Positions 46,063 through 53,404 of a stretch of 53,404 bases of DNA are shown piece after piece. Source of the stretch: an uncultured Muribaculaceae bacterium (GTDB taxonomy: Bacteria > Bacteroidota > Bacteroidia > Bacteroidales > Muribaculaceae); the NCBI GenBank assembly GCA_947629175.1, contig CANRCT010000023.1:1-53404 (forward strand). The letters run 5' to 3'. The stretch's first letter is position 1; the number at the start of each line of letters is the position of its first letter. The translations under genes and the position numbers were made by a program. The notes beneath the pieces were generated by a model. That model was not told the DNA's origin and ran no database searches. It saw only the letters and a program-made list of their open reading frames with translations.

Positions 46063-47226
46063 TCAAGGTACGTATACGGGGTTTAGACAATGCTTTCTGA
46101 GCCGGCGCAGCGGCAGCATGGCCACGAGCGGGAACATCAGCAGGGCCGCATAATACCAGCGCGAATAGTAGAGCGGTACCCCGTTGAGGGCCTGGTCGGC
46201 ATATATGAGGAAGTAGTAGCGCATCGGCAGGATGTAGCTGAATATGCCCACGGCCGGATACATGCTTGGCACCGGGAAGGAGTAGGCGGCGATCGAGAAA
46301 GTCAGTATGCCTGTGAGGGAACAGATGCTCAACGACAGGCGCAGGTTGGGCACGGCGCAGCATACTATCACGGCGAAAGCCTGCGATCCCATGACCATCA
46401 GCGCCATCGCCAGGAGCATGTGCCAGAGCGGACAGTTGAGCGGACTGTGGCAGAATCCGTAGAGTACTGCCTGGCAGAAAAATCCCACCACCGTCATTAT
46501 GACCCACTGCGGCAGCAGCTTGCCCATAAGCGCTATGAACATTGACCCGCCAGCCTCGCGGAGCCATTGCGGGGAGGTCTGTCGCTTGATCTCGTCGCAG
46601 ATGGTGTAGGAGGTCATGAGCATCGCCATCAGTGCGAGCACCGACGGGATGAAGGAGTTGGCCAGATATATGAGATAGTTGAGCCAGGGATTGCCTATCG
46701 GGTTGTTGCTGATGACCACAGGCTGCAACAGTGATTGCGCCGTGCTTTCGTTCACTCCCATGCTCGTCAGTGTCGTAGCCACGAGCCCTCCGGCTGTGGT
46801 GACCGCCTGGGTCTTGAACCCTTTGAAAGCCAGAGTGCCGGGCACGAACACAGTCATGTCGCTGTAGAATGTCAGCGTGGCCCCGGCGCCTCCGACAGCG
46901 TCGCGCTCAAAATTGTCCGGTATGAGGAAGAATCCGAACGTCTCGCCGCGGCGCACGCGGTCGAGCGCCTCGCTGTAGCTCAGGTCGCTGTGGCGTATGT
47001 CGATCAGTTCGGCGGCGTTGAGGTTGCGGGCGATGCGCCGCGACAGCTGCGAATGGTCGAGATCAACCACCGATACCGGCACTTTCAGGGGCAATCCCTC
47101 CTTCATCAGATCCACGAAGTAGATGGCAAAGGCCACGGGCACCACGACCATCGCGGCTATGTAGAGCTTGCGTGAACATAGCCGGCGCCAGCCGTAGGCG
47201 AGTGATTGCTTCAGGAGGGTCAACAT
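46063..47226 (-). CDS. ABC-2 type transporter permease, first of pair
   Basis: 387 residues, same fold as the downstream paralogue: helix near 20-38 (LYIAAMVVVPVAFAIYFV), periplasmic domain with VSVVDLDHSQLSRRIARNL and FGFFLIPDNFERD, then five helices including SFIPSVLALMAMLMTSY. The two permeases are likely heterodimer partners. It lies 23 nt after the HlyD gene. Confidence 0.9.
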   Translation of the reverse strand: MLTLLKQSLAYGWRRLCSRKLYIAAMVVVPVAFAIYFVDLMKEGLPLKVPVSVVDLDHSQLSRRIARNLNAAELIDIRHSDLSYSEALDRVRRGETFGFFLIPDNFERDAVGGAGATLTFYSDMTVFVPGTLAFKGFKTQAVTTAGGLVATTLTSMGVNESTAQSLLQPVVISNNPIGNPWLNYLIYLANSFIPSVLALMAMLMTSYTICDEIKRQTSPQWLREAGGSMFIALMGKLLPQWVIMTVVGFFCQAVLYGFCHSPLNCPLWHMLLAMALMVMGSQAFAVIVCCAVPNLRLSLSICSLTGILTFSIAAYSFPVPSMYPAVGIFSYILPMRYYFLIYADQALNGVPLYYSRWYYAALLMFPLVAMLPLRRLRKHCLNPVYVP

Positions 47227-47249
47227 CGCGGATCAAGTGAGGTGGATTA

Positions 47250-48245
47250 TTATTTCTTGCGGTAAAGCACTGTCATGCCGGGGCGCAGGTCGGGCAGCGG
47301 CTCGGAGGTGCGGGCCTTGACTTCAAACGTGCGGCTGTCCCAGTCGCCTGTGGCCTTGGTGGCGCGCCATGTGGCGTAGCTGCCCATGTCGCGCACGTAG
47401 TAGATGCGGGCCGATGTTGACAGATGGTCGAGGGCGGGTATTTCGACGGTTATGGAGTCGCCGAGCTTCATCTGGCTGAGGAGCTCCTCGCGCACGTTGA
47501 ATGTCACCCACTTGTCGGAAATCTTAAGCAGACTCATGATCGGTGCTCCGAGGCTTACGAGCTCGCCTGTCGTGGGATAGATCTGGTCGATCTGGCCGTC
47601 GCAGGGCGCGGTGAGATACTGGTCTTCGAGCAGGCTTTCCACTTCGGCCACTCCGCCTCGGGCAGCGTTGACGAGGGCAGCGGCGCTCTCCTTGTCTTCG
47701 CTCTGCGCACCGGCGCGTGCGAGGCTGAGCTGGCTCTCTGCGGCCTGCTGTGCGGCGGCCGCAGCGTCGTAGGCTGCCTTGGCCTCGTCGCGTTTCTGCT
47801 CCGACACCACTCCCTGCTCAAACAGTCGCTGCATGCGCTCGTAGGTCTTGCGGGTGATGGTGGTGGCTGCCTTGGCCTGTGCCACGAGCTCGGCGGCCGC
47901 GCTGATTATCTGCGACCGGGTGCCGGCGTCGATCTTCTTGTTCTGGGCGGCGGCGGCGTTCTCCATGGCCTCGGCCTGCATGAGGCGGGCTTCGGCGAGC
48001 GAGGAATGGATGTGGACCAGCGTGTCGCCGGCCTTGACCATGTCGCCTTCGCTTACCATCAGCTCCACCACTCGGCCCGGCAGCTTGCCGGAAATGCGCA
48101 CGGAGGTGGCGTCGGCCTGTCCCTCGATTATCTCGTCGGGCTGGCGCATGAATAAAAAGCCTATTATGGCGAGAAGCAGAGTGACGCCCACTACGGCGAG
48201 CAGTCCGAACATCAGTGATCGGTTTTCGGTCTTTTCAGCGTCCAT
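47250..48245 (-). CDS. HlyD-family periplasmic adaptor (membrane fusion protein)
   Basis: 331 residues. One N-terminal membrane anchor (LLAVVGVTLLLAIIGFLFM near 14-32) is followed by a lipoyl-like half-motif (GRVVELMVSEGDMVKAGDTLVHI near 52-74) and a long coiled-coil hairpin (about 75-200, Ala/Glu/Gln-rich). The second lipoyl half with CDGQIDQIYPTTGELVSLGAPIMSL and a beta-barrel domain complete it. It links the permease pair in the inner membrane to the TolC-like channel. The gene spacing to TolC is 47 nt. Confidence 0.94.
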   Translation of the reverse strand: MDAEKTENRSLMFGLLAVVGVTLLLAIIGFLFMRQPDEIIEGQADATSVRISGKLPGRVVELMVSEGDMVKAGDTLVHIHSSLAEARLMQAEAMENAAAAQNKKIDAGTRSQIISAAAELVAQAKAATTITRKTYERMQRLFEQGVVSEQKRDEAKAAYDAAAAAQQAAESQLSLARAGAQSEDKESAAALVNAARGGVAEVESLLEDQYLTAPCDGQIDQIYPTTGELVSLGAPIMSLLKISDKWVTFNVREELLSQMKLGDSITVEIPALDHLSTSARIYYVRDMGSYATWRATKATGDWDSRTFEVKARTSEPLPDLRPGMTVLYRKK

Positions 48246-48292
48246 ATGTCAGTAATTGTTGGTTTTTCTTCAGTTTGATCCGGTTGAGGTTT

Positions 48293-49789
48293 TCAGTGTT
48301 GCAGAGTGCCGAGCACTTTGGAGAGATATACGTCGCAGAGCCTGACGTCGATCATGGCGTCGATGTTCTCTGAATTGGCTTTGAGCCATGCTGTCTGGGC
48401 CTCCATGACATTGTCTGTGGTCATGACGCCCTCGCGGAAGCCGATGTCGGCTTGGCGCAGATTCTCATTGGCTTTGGCCAGATTCGATGTGGTCATGATG
48501 AAGGTCTTCTGCGCTTCCTGGGCGCGGAATGCGCTCTGGCTCACCTGGAGGCTCACCATCTCGCGGGCGTCGGCAAGCTCAAGGCGTGCCATGGCGGTGC
48601 GCGACCGGGCGGCGCGGAGCTTGTTGTAGTTGCCGCCCCAGTGCCAGATCGGCACGGTCAGCATCGCTCCCACGGAGAAAGCGCCCGAGAAGCGTTTCTT
48701 GAATCCGTCGAACATGTTGGGGTTGCTGAAGGAGTAGGCCCCGACGATGGCGAGGTTGGGGAGCATCGCGGAGAGAGCCACCTTCTCGCCCTGTTCGAGC
48801 ATCTTCACTCCGTAGCCGAGGGCTCGGAGGTCGGCGCGGCGTTCATACACGTCGTTCATGTCGTAGCTCGAAGCCGCCATAGGGGTGGATTCGGCGGTGT
48901 GACGCAGATCGGCGTCCTCGTCGGCGAGAGTGAGGGGGGTGTCGACAGGGAGCCCGCAGAGCTGTGCGAGCGCCATTTTCGACAATACGAGCCCGTTGTC
49001 TACCTTAGTCTGGTCGACCTGGGCCTGGTTGAGCTTCACTTCCACCGTCAGCAGGTCGGAACGGGTGGCCACGCCTTCATTGACCATGGCCTGGACGTTG
49101 GCGCGCAGGGTGTCGAGCAGCGCCACGTAGCTGAGTGTGAGTTTCTGCTTGGCCTTGAGCGAGACCACCTGCCAGTAGGCCGCGTCGACGGCATAGACGA
49201 TGTTCTGCGCCTCATTGCTGCGCATTTCGCGGGCCAGCTCCTCGGCGAAGTGGGTCAGGCGGTTCATGGCCACGATCTTGCCCCCCATGTAGACCGGCTG
49301 CGTCAGAGTGACGGCGCCGAAAAACACGTTGTGGATATCGTAGGTCATAGCCTCCTTGGGAATGAGTGCCACAGTTTCGGGCACATACTGGCCGTCGGGC
49401 TGTTTGAGCAGCTCGCCGGTCAGCGGATTCTTGGCGAGGTTGAACTCGTATTTCTGTGTGGCCGGATCGAATGTCTTTGTGGGCAGCAGCTGGTCGGAAT
49501 CGAAGATCGAGATTTTCTTCTGGTTGTAGGTATAGCCTCCGGCGAAATCGATCGACGGCAGATATGCCGCGAAAGCAGCGCGGTTGTCGTAATGCGCCGC
49601 GATGACAGCCTCGCCTCTGAGGAGGAGCCGTTTGTTGCTGCGCAGGGCCATGTTGCGGCACGAGTCAAGGCTTACGGTCATGGCCTGACTGCCATCTGTG
49701 GCGGAAACCGTCGGCGATTGCGCCAGCGAAGGCATTGTGGCGGCAGTGAGGGAAGCCAGAAGCGCTATGGATGTGAAAAATCGTGTCAT
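48293..49789 (-). CDS. TolC-family outer-membrane efflux protein
   Basis: 498 residues from the ATG at 49789, which gives a standard signal peptide (MTRFFTSIALLASLTAATMPSLAQ is split as helix then cleavage); an ATG at 49816 would add nine residues. The two OEP repeats are visible: long helical segments around DSCRNMALRSNKRLL (about 45) and RSRTAMARLELADAREMV (about 395), with Leu/Ala-rich coiled coils and a beta-barrel segment containing VTLTQPVYMGGKI. It forms the outer-membrane channel of the operon TolC-HlyD-permease-permease and is the first gene. Confidence 0.93.
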   Translation of the reverse strand: MTRFFTSIALLASLTAATMPSLAQSPTVSATDGSQAMTVSLDSCRNMALRSNKRLLLRGEAVIAAHYDNRAAFAAYLPSIDFAGGYTYNQKKISIFDSDQLLPTKTFDPATQKYEFNLAKNPLTGELLKQPDGQYVPETVALIPKEAMTYDIHNVFFGAVTLTQPVYMGGKIVAMNRLTHFAEELAREMRSNEAQNIVYAVDAAYWQVVSLKAKQKLTLSYVALLDTLRANVQAMVNEGVATRSDLLTVEVKLNQAQVDQTKVDNGLVLSKMALAQLCGLPVDTPLTLADEDADLRHTAESTPMAASSYDMNDVYERRADLRALGYGVKMLEQGEKVALSAMLPNLAIVGAYSFSNPNMFDGFKKRFSGAFSVGAMLTVPIWHWGGNYNKLRAARSRTAMARLELADAREMVSLQVSQSAFRAQEAQKTFIMTTSNLAKANENLRQADIGFREGVMTTDNVMEAQTAWLKANSENIDAMIDVRLCDVYLSKVLGTLQH

Positions 49790-49834
49790 TCCTCTGCTGT
49801 GCTGTGATTGAAACATGAAATTTGGCCTGGGGCC

Positions 49835-49880
49835 ATGCGGCCCCCGCGTTGTGATGTTATAACTGCCGCGGGGGCCGTAT
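49835..49880 (-). terminator. Hairpin after the first trpB2 copy
   Basis: CGGCCCCCGCG (49838-49848) pairs perfectly with CGCGGGGGCCG (49867-49877); the stem extends to 14 bp with one G-T pair (49835-49880), 18-nt loop. The T-run after it on the minus strand is weak (AAATTT). Likely ends trpB2 before the TolC operon. Confidence 0.6.
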
Positions 49881-49901
49881 GGTTCGGAATCCGGTCGTGG
49901 T

Positions 49902-51266
49902 TCAGATTATTTTTTCGATCTGTGCCAGATTGGCGGCCACCTCTTCGTCGGTCACCTCATAGTTGGCGAGGTCGCCGGCGAGGTAGCGGTCGTAGGCGGT
50001 CATGTCGATCAGGCCGTGGCCCGAGAGATTGAAGAGTATCACCTTTTCGCGGCCTTCCTCTTTAGCCTTATTGGCCTCGCGGATGGCGGCTGCTATAGCG
50101 TGGGCGCTCTCGGGAGCCGGGATGATACCCTCGGCTTTGGCGAAGAGGGTGGCGGCGGCGAACGATTCGAGCTGCGGTATGTCGACGGCATCCATCAGAC
50201 CGTCGGATTTCAGCTGGCTTACGACAGCTCCGGCTCCGTGGTAGCGCAGTCCGCCGGCGTGGATGTTGGCCGGCGAGAAGTTGTGGCCGAGCGTGAGCAT
50301 CGGTATGAGGGGAGTGTAGCCGGCTTCGTCGCCGAAGTCATACTGCATGACGCCGCGGGTGAGCTTGGGGCAGCTCGAAGGCTCGGCGGCTATGAATGTG
50401 GTATGGCGCTCTCCGGCGAAATTGTGGCGCATGAAGGGGAACGCTATGCCTGAGAAGTTGCTGCCTCCGCCGAAGCATCCGATCACTATGTCGGGGTAGT
50501 CGCCGGCCATCTCCATCTGCTTCTCGGCTTCGAGGCCGATGACGGTCTGGTGGAGTGCGACATGGTTGAGCACCGATCCGAGGGCGTACTTGCAGTTGGG
50601 GGTAGACATGGCGAGCTCCACGGCCTCGCTGATGGCTGTGCCGAGCGAACCCTGATAGTTGGGATGCTCGGTGATGATCTTGCGGCCGGCCTTGGTCGAC
50701 ATGCTCGGAGAAGCGACTACTTCGGCGCCGTAGGTCTGCATGATCGAGCGGCGGTAGGGCTTCTGGTTGTAGGAGATCTTGACCATGTAGACGGCCAGTT
50801 CGAGGCCGAACATGCGCGAGGCGAGCGAGAGGGCCGCGCCCCACTGGCCGGCGCCGGTCTCGGTGGTGATGTTGGTGACCCCCTGTTTCTTGCAGTAGTA
50901 GGCCTGCGGTATGGCCGAGTTGAGCTTGTGGGAGCCTACGGGGCTCACGCTTTCGTTCTTGAAGTATATGCGGGCGGGGGTGTCGAGCGCCTTTTCAAGG
51001 CCTCGGGCGCGCACCAGCGGCGTGGGGCGCCATATCTTGTAGAGGTCGCGCACCTCTTCAGGTATCTCGATCCATGTGTCGGTGACGTTCATTTCCTGTC
51101 GCGACGCCTCCTCCGAAAAGAGCGGGAAGAGGTCTTCGGCCGTCAGCGGCTGCTTTGTGGCCGGATTGAGCATGGGGCGCGGCTTCACGGGCATCGACGG
51201 GATGATATTGTACCATGCCGTGGGTATGTCGGCCTCCTGCAGGAGAAATTTTTTGGACTCTGCCAT
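49902..51266 (-). CDS. TrpB2-type tryptophan synthase beta-like protein, copy 1
   Basis: A PLP enzyme of the TrpB2 group (COG1350), which condenses indole (or possibly another nucleophile) with serine/phosphoserine. 454 residues from the ATG at 51266 (an upstream ATG would add 15 residues lying in the promoter). The PLP lysine is in VSPVGSHKLNSA near 110 and the phosphate loop in GCFGGGSNFSG near 238; the N-terminal MPVKPRPMLNPATKQ extension is a TrpB2 trait. TrpB2 often acts without TrpA, and no trpA is nearby. Encoded protein is identical to copy 2. -7 box TAATTTTG at 51316-51309. Confidence 0.92.
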   Translation of the reverse strand: MAESKKFLLQEADIPTAWYNIIPSMPVKPRPMLNPATKQPLTAEDLFPLFSEEASRQEMNVTDTWIEIPEEVRDLYKIWRPTPLVRARGLEKALDTPARIYFKNESVSPVGSHKLNSAIPQAYYCKKQGVTNITTETGAGQWGAALSLASRMFGLELAVYMVKISYNQKPYRRSIMQTYGAEVVASPSMSTKAGRKIITEHPNYQGSLGTAISEAVELAMSTPNCKYALGSVLNHVALHQTVIGLEAEKQMEMAGDYPDIVIGCFGGGSNFSGIAFPFMRHNFAGERHTTFIAAEPSSCPKLTRGVMQYDFGDEAGYTPLIPMLTLGHNFSPANIHAGGLRYHGAGAVVSQLKSDGLMDAVDIPQLESFAAATLFAKAEGIIPAPESAHAIAAAIREANKAKEEGREKVILFNLSGHGLIDMTAYDRYLAGDLANYEVTDEEVAANLAQIEKII

Positions 51267-51308
51267 ATTCGTTAAGTATTTATAGTGTGTGAAATGATTG
51301 TCAACAGG

Positions 51309-51316
51309 CAAAATTA
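51309..51316 (-). promoter_or_regulatory. -7 element upstream of trpB2 copy 1
   Basis: TAATTTTG on the minus strand, 42 nt before the start, duplicated exactly at 52752-52759. The -33 box is weak (ATGA). Confidence 0.45.
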
Positions 51317-51344
51317 ATCATTTCTTCGTTAACTTGTCATAGGT

Positions 51345-52709
51345 TCAGATTATTTTTTCGATCTGTGCCAGATTGGCGGCCACCTCTTCGTCGGTCACCT
51401 CATAGTTGGCGAGGTCGCCGGCGAGGTAGCGGTCGTAGGCGGTCATGTCGATCAGGCCGTGGCCCGAGAGATTGAAGAGTATCACCTTTTCGCGGCCTTC
51501 CTCTTTAGCCTTATTGGCCTCGCGGATGGCGGCTGCTATAGCGTGGGCGCTCTCGGGAGCCGGGATGATACCCTCGGCTTTGGCGAAGAGGGTGGCGGCG
51601 GCGAACGATTCGAGCTGCGGTATGTCGACGGCATCCATCAGACCGTCGGATTTCAGCTGGCTTACGACAGCTCCGGCTCCGTGGTAGCGCAGTCCGCCGG
51701 CGTGGATGTTGGCCGGCGAGAAGTTGTGGCCGAGCGTGAGCATCGGTATGAGGGGAGTGTAGCCGGCTTCGTCGCCGAAGTCATACTGCATGACGCCGCG
51801 GGTGAGCTTGGGGCAGCTCGAAGGCTCGGCGGCTATGAATGTGGTATGGCGCTCTCCGGCGAAATTGTGGCGCATGAAGGGGAACGCTATGCCTGAGAAG
51901 TTGCTGCCTCCGCCGAAGCATCCGATCACTATGTCGGGGTAGTCGCCGGCCATCTCCATCTGCTTCTCGGCTTCGAGGCCGATGACGGTCTGGTGGAGTG
52001 CGACATGGTTGAGCACCGATCCGAGGGCGTACTTGCAGTTGGGGGTAGACATGGCGAGCTCCACGGCCTCGCTGATGGCTGTGCCGAGCGAACCCTGATA
52101 GTTGGGATGCTCGGTGATGATCTTGCGGCCGGCCTTGGTCGACATGCTCGGAGAAGCGACTACTTCGGCGCCGTAGGTCTGCATGATCGAGCGGCGGTAG
52201 GGCTTCTGGTTGTAGGAGATCTTGACCATGTAGACGGCCAGTTCGAGGCCGAACATGCGCGAGGCGAGCGAGAGGGCCGCGCCCCACTGGCCGGCGCCGG
52301 TCTCGGTGGTGATGTTGGTGACCCCCTGTTTCTTGCAGTAGTAGGCCTGCGGTATGGCCGAGTTGAGCTTGTGGGAGCCTACGGGGCTCACGCTTTCGTT
52401 CTTGAAGTATATGCGGGCGGGGGTGTCGAGCGCCTTTTCAAGGCCTCGGGCGCGCACCAGCGGCGTGGGGCGCCATATCTTGTAGAGGTCGCGCACCTCT
52501 TCAGGTATCTCGATCCATGTGTCGGTGACGTTCATTTCCTGTCGCGACGCCTCCTCCGAAAAGAGCGGGAAGAGGTCTTCGGCCGTCAGCGGCTGCTTTG
52601 TGGCCGGATTGAGCATGGGGCGCGGCTTCACGGGCATCGACGGGATGATATTGTACCATGCCGTGGGTATGTCGGCCTCCTGCAGGAGAAATTTTTTGGA
52701 CTCTGCCAT
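51345..52709 (-). CDS. TrpB2-type tryptophan synthase beta-like protein, copy 2
   Basis: Identical in amino-acid sequence and length (454 residues from the ATG at 52709) to copy 1, with the same PLP lysine motif VSPVGSHKLNSA and GCFGGGSNFSG loop. As the more upstream of the two in transcription order, it holds the original left-side promoter context. Both copies have an intact reading frame, so gene dosage rather than divergence would be the immediate effect. An assembly artefact must be excluded. Confidence 0.9.
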   Translation of the reverse strand: MAESKKFLLQEADIPTAWYNIIPSMPVKPRPMLNPATKQPLTAEDLFPLFSEEASRQEMNVTDTWIEIPEEVRDLYKIWRPTPLVRARGLEKALDTPARIYFKNESVSPVGSHKLNSAIPQAYYCKKQGVTNITTETGAGQWGAALSLASRMFGLELAVYMVKISYNQKPYRRSIMQTYGAEVVASPSMSTKAGRKIITEHPNYQGSLGTAISEAVELAMSTPNCKYALGSVLNHVALHQTVIGLEAEKQMEMAGDYPDIVIGCFGGGSNFSGIAFPFMRHNFAGERHTTFIAAEPSSCPKLTRGVMQYDFGDEAGYTPLIPMLTLGHNFSPANIHAGGLRYHGAGAVVSQLKSDGLMDAVDIPQLESFAAATLFAKAEGIIPAPESAHAIAAAIREANKAKEEGREKVILFNLSGHGLIDMTAYDRYLAGDLANYEVTDEEVAANLAQIEKII

Positions 52710-52751
52710 ATTCGTTAAGTATTTATAGTGTGTGAAATGATTGTCAACAGG

Positions 52752-52759
52752 CAAAATTA
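52752..52759 (-). promoter_or_regulatory. -7 element upstream of trpB2 copy 2
   Basis: TAATTTTG on the minus strand, 42 nt before the copy 2 start. Same as the copy 1 element. Confidence 0.45.
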
Positions 52760-52924
52760 ATCATTTCTTCGTTAACTTGTCATAAATAGGCCGATAAAAT
52801 CCTTGATTATGTCGCTCGACTTTCCACGGACTGTTATTTGACTTTTGGGTATAGTTCAATTTTGTGATTGCCTCCGTATGTGCGAAATTAAGTATGTCGG
52901 TATTCTTGCGTAGATAGTTTTATT

Positions 52925-53383
52925 TTATTCCAAGCGGTAATGTTCTTTTGCTATGGCAATGGCACGTTGCAATTTCTCGGAAAGCAGCTTTTTATCCGGT
53001 AGTTTCGTGTAATATTGGGCGACTTTGATGGGTGATTCTTCATCAAGCATAAGATACTCAATATGTTCTGTGTTGCCTTCTGAACAAAGAATCAAGCCTA
53101 TAGGCGAAGCCTCGCCCTCTTTCCTGTCATGACGGTTGAGATAGCGGAGATATAGCAACATCTGCCCCTCGTATGCCGGCTTGAATTTTCCAAGTTTGAG
53201 GTCGATCGCCACCAGTCGGCGCAGTCCTCTGTGGTAAAACAGCAGGTCAAGTCGATAATCCACTCCGTCAACAGGGATGCGTTTCTGGCGGTCGACAAAT
53301 GCAAAATCAGAACCGAATTCTTTAAGGAAATTATTGCTGTCCGATAAAACTTTTTGAGACAGGTACGAAATAAGGGCTGGCAC
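52925..53383 (-). pseudogene. YhcG/DUF1016-type PD-(D/E)xK nuclease, N-terminally truncated
   Basis: 152 residues matching only the C-terminal nuclease domain of the YhcG/DUF1016 family: FAFVDRQKRIPVDGVDYRLDLLFYH, VAIDLKLGKFKPAYEGQM and PIGLILCSEGN. The catalytic D and D-x-K residues (YRLDL, IDLK) are intact. The family's N-terminal domain is absent, because a TAG stands just before the GTG at 53383 and an imperfect hairpin fills the rest of the window. Full-length relatives are about 340-380 residues. The gene is AT-rich. YhcG-type proteins are often linked to restriction and phage-defence islands. The truncation may be real, or reflect the contig end. Confidence 0.75.
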
Positions 53384-53404
53384 CTATTGCAGGAGTCAGC
53401 CCTT
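53372..53404. repeat. Imperfect hairpin at the window edge
   Basis: AAGGGCTG (53372-53379) pairs with CAGCCCTT (53397-53404), and the stem extends inward to 14 positions with one G-T pair and one mismatch around a 5-nt loop. It breaks the YhcG-like reading frame. Confidence 0.6.

Larger units (their letters stand above)
49899..51341 (-). repeat. Tandem duplication, unit 1 (1443 bp)
   Basis: 49899-51341 and 51342-52784 are directly adjacent copies at offset 1443, each holding one trpB2 gene and its upstream region. I compared flanks base by base: the units begin with GGTTCAG and end ...CTTGTCATA. Left of unit 1 (base 49898 T versus 51341 A) and right of unit 2 the sequences diverge. Confidence 0.9.
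51342..52784 (-). repeat. Tandem duplication, unit 2 (1443 bp)
   Basis: Second copy, directly abutting unit 1. It continues past the duplication into unique sequence starting AATAGG at 52785. No insertion-sequence, target repeat or inverted repeat is seen at the junction. Confidence 0.9.

Noticed and set aside
48452-49807. 451-codon plus-strand frame opposite the TolC gene
   Set aside because: Shadow of the GC-rich TolC gene; histidine/valine bias of a reversed reading.
52785-52924. Transposon end next to the trpB2 duplication
   Set aside because: No inverted repeats, transposase or target duplication seen at the unit borders.

Overview
The window reads as a chromosomal segment of a gut-type Bacteroidales bacterium. 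Muribaculaceae is my guess from the GC-rich coding sequence and gene set, and it is not proven. The evidence is: a gldE-gldD-phosphopantetheinyl transferase block, a single-chain pyruvate:ferredoxin oxidoreductase, DUF2795 and DUF4294 proteins, Wzi/SLBB/Wzz capsule genes, a GH20 hexosaminidase, and many copies of the Bacteroidetes promoter pattern (TTG or TTTG, 19-20 nt, then TAnnTTTG). Classical Shine-Dalgarno sites are largely absent, as expected for the phylum. No rRNA, tRNA or CRISPR array was seen.

Layout. 0.1-1.7 kb: a KAP-type P-loop NTPase broken by an internal deletion. 1.8-3.4 kb: pyrH-frr and a terminator. 3.4-5.7 kb (minus strand): nadB followed by a DUF4294 gene. 6.0-9.7 kb: nifJ. 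9.8-10.7 kb: an AT-richer ORF6N DNA-binding gene carrying two internal palindromes. 10.8-13.6 kb: a tandem GTGCGGA repeat array abutting the gldE promoter, then gldE-gldD-PPTase, converging on aroB. 14.8-18.9 kb: an orphan pair of phage-like genes (727-aa tail-like protein and terminase large subunit) with no other phage genes. 19.0-21.4 kb: a long structured leader, a DUF4886 lipoprotein and an acyltransferase-3 membrane protein. 21.7-25.9 kb (minus): a frameshifted AlbA_2/RecG-like gene, a PH-domain protein, purN and a secreted EreA/ChaN-like protein.

26.0-29.3 kb (minus, AT-rich): DUF1848, a translationally coupled pair made of a cyclase-like SatD-family protein with a C-terminal HTH and a DUF3307 membrane protein, then DUF2795. 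29.5-38.4 kb (minus): a tightly packed surface-glycan operon (WecA-like transferase, SLBB export protein, Wzz, glucosaminidase) running into queF and queC, preceded by a separately promoted wzi-lipoprotein pair. 38.5-40.5 kb: GH20 hexosaminidase. 40.5-44.8 kb (minus): lysS-gpsA-pgi. 44.9-49.8 kb (minus): TolC-HlyD-permease-permease efflux operon without an ATPase gene. 49.9-52.8 kb: a perfect 1443-bp tandem duplication of a TrpB2 gene with its promoter. 52.9-53.4 kb: a truncated YhcG/DUF1016 nuclease domain abutting an imperfect hairpin at the window edge.

Most genes are housekeeping or surface-glycan functions. The accessory interest lies in the SatD/DUF3307 pair and its GTTGC-rich upstream region, the orphan terminase pair, the palindrome-bearing ORF6N gene, the DUF4886 leader, the gldE-proximal repeat array and the trpB2 duplication.
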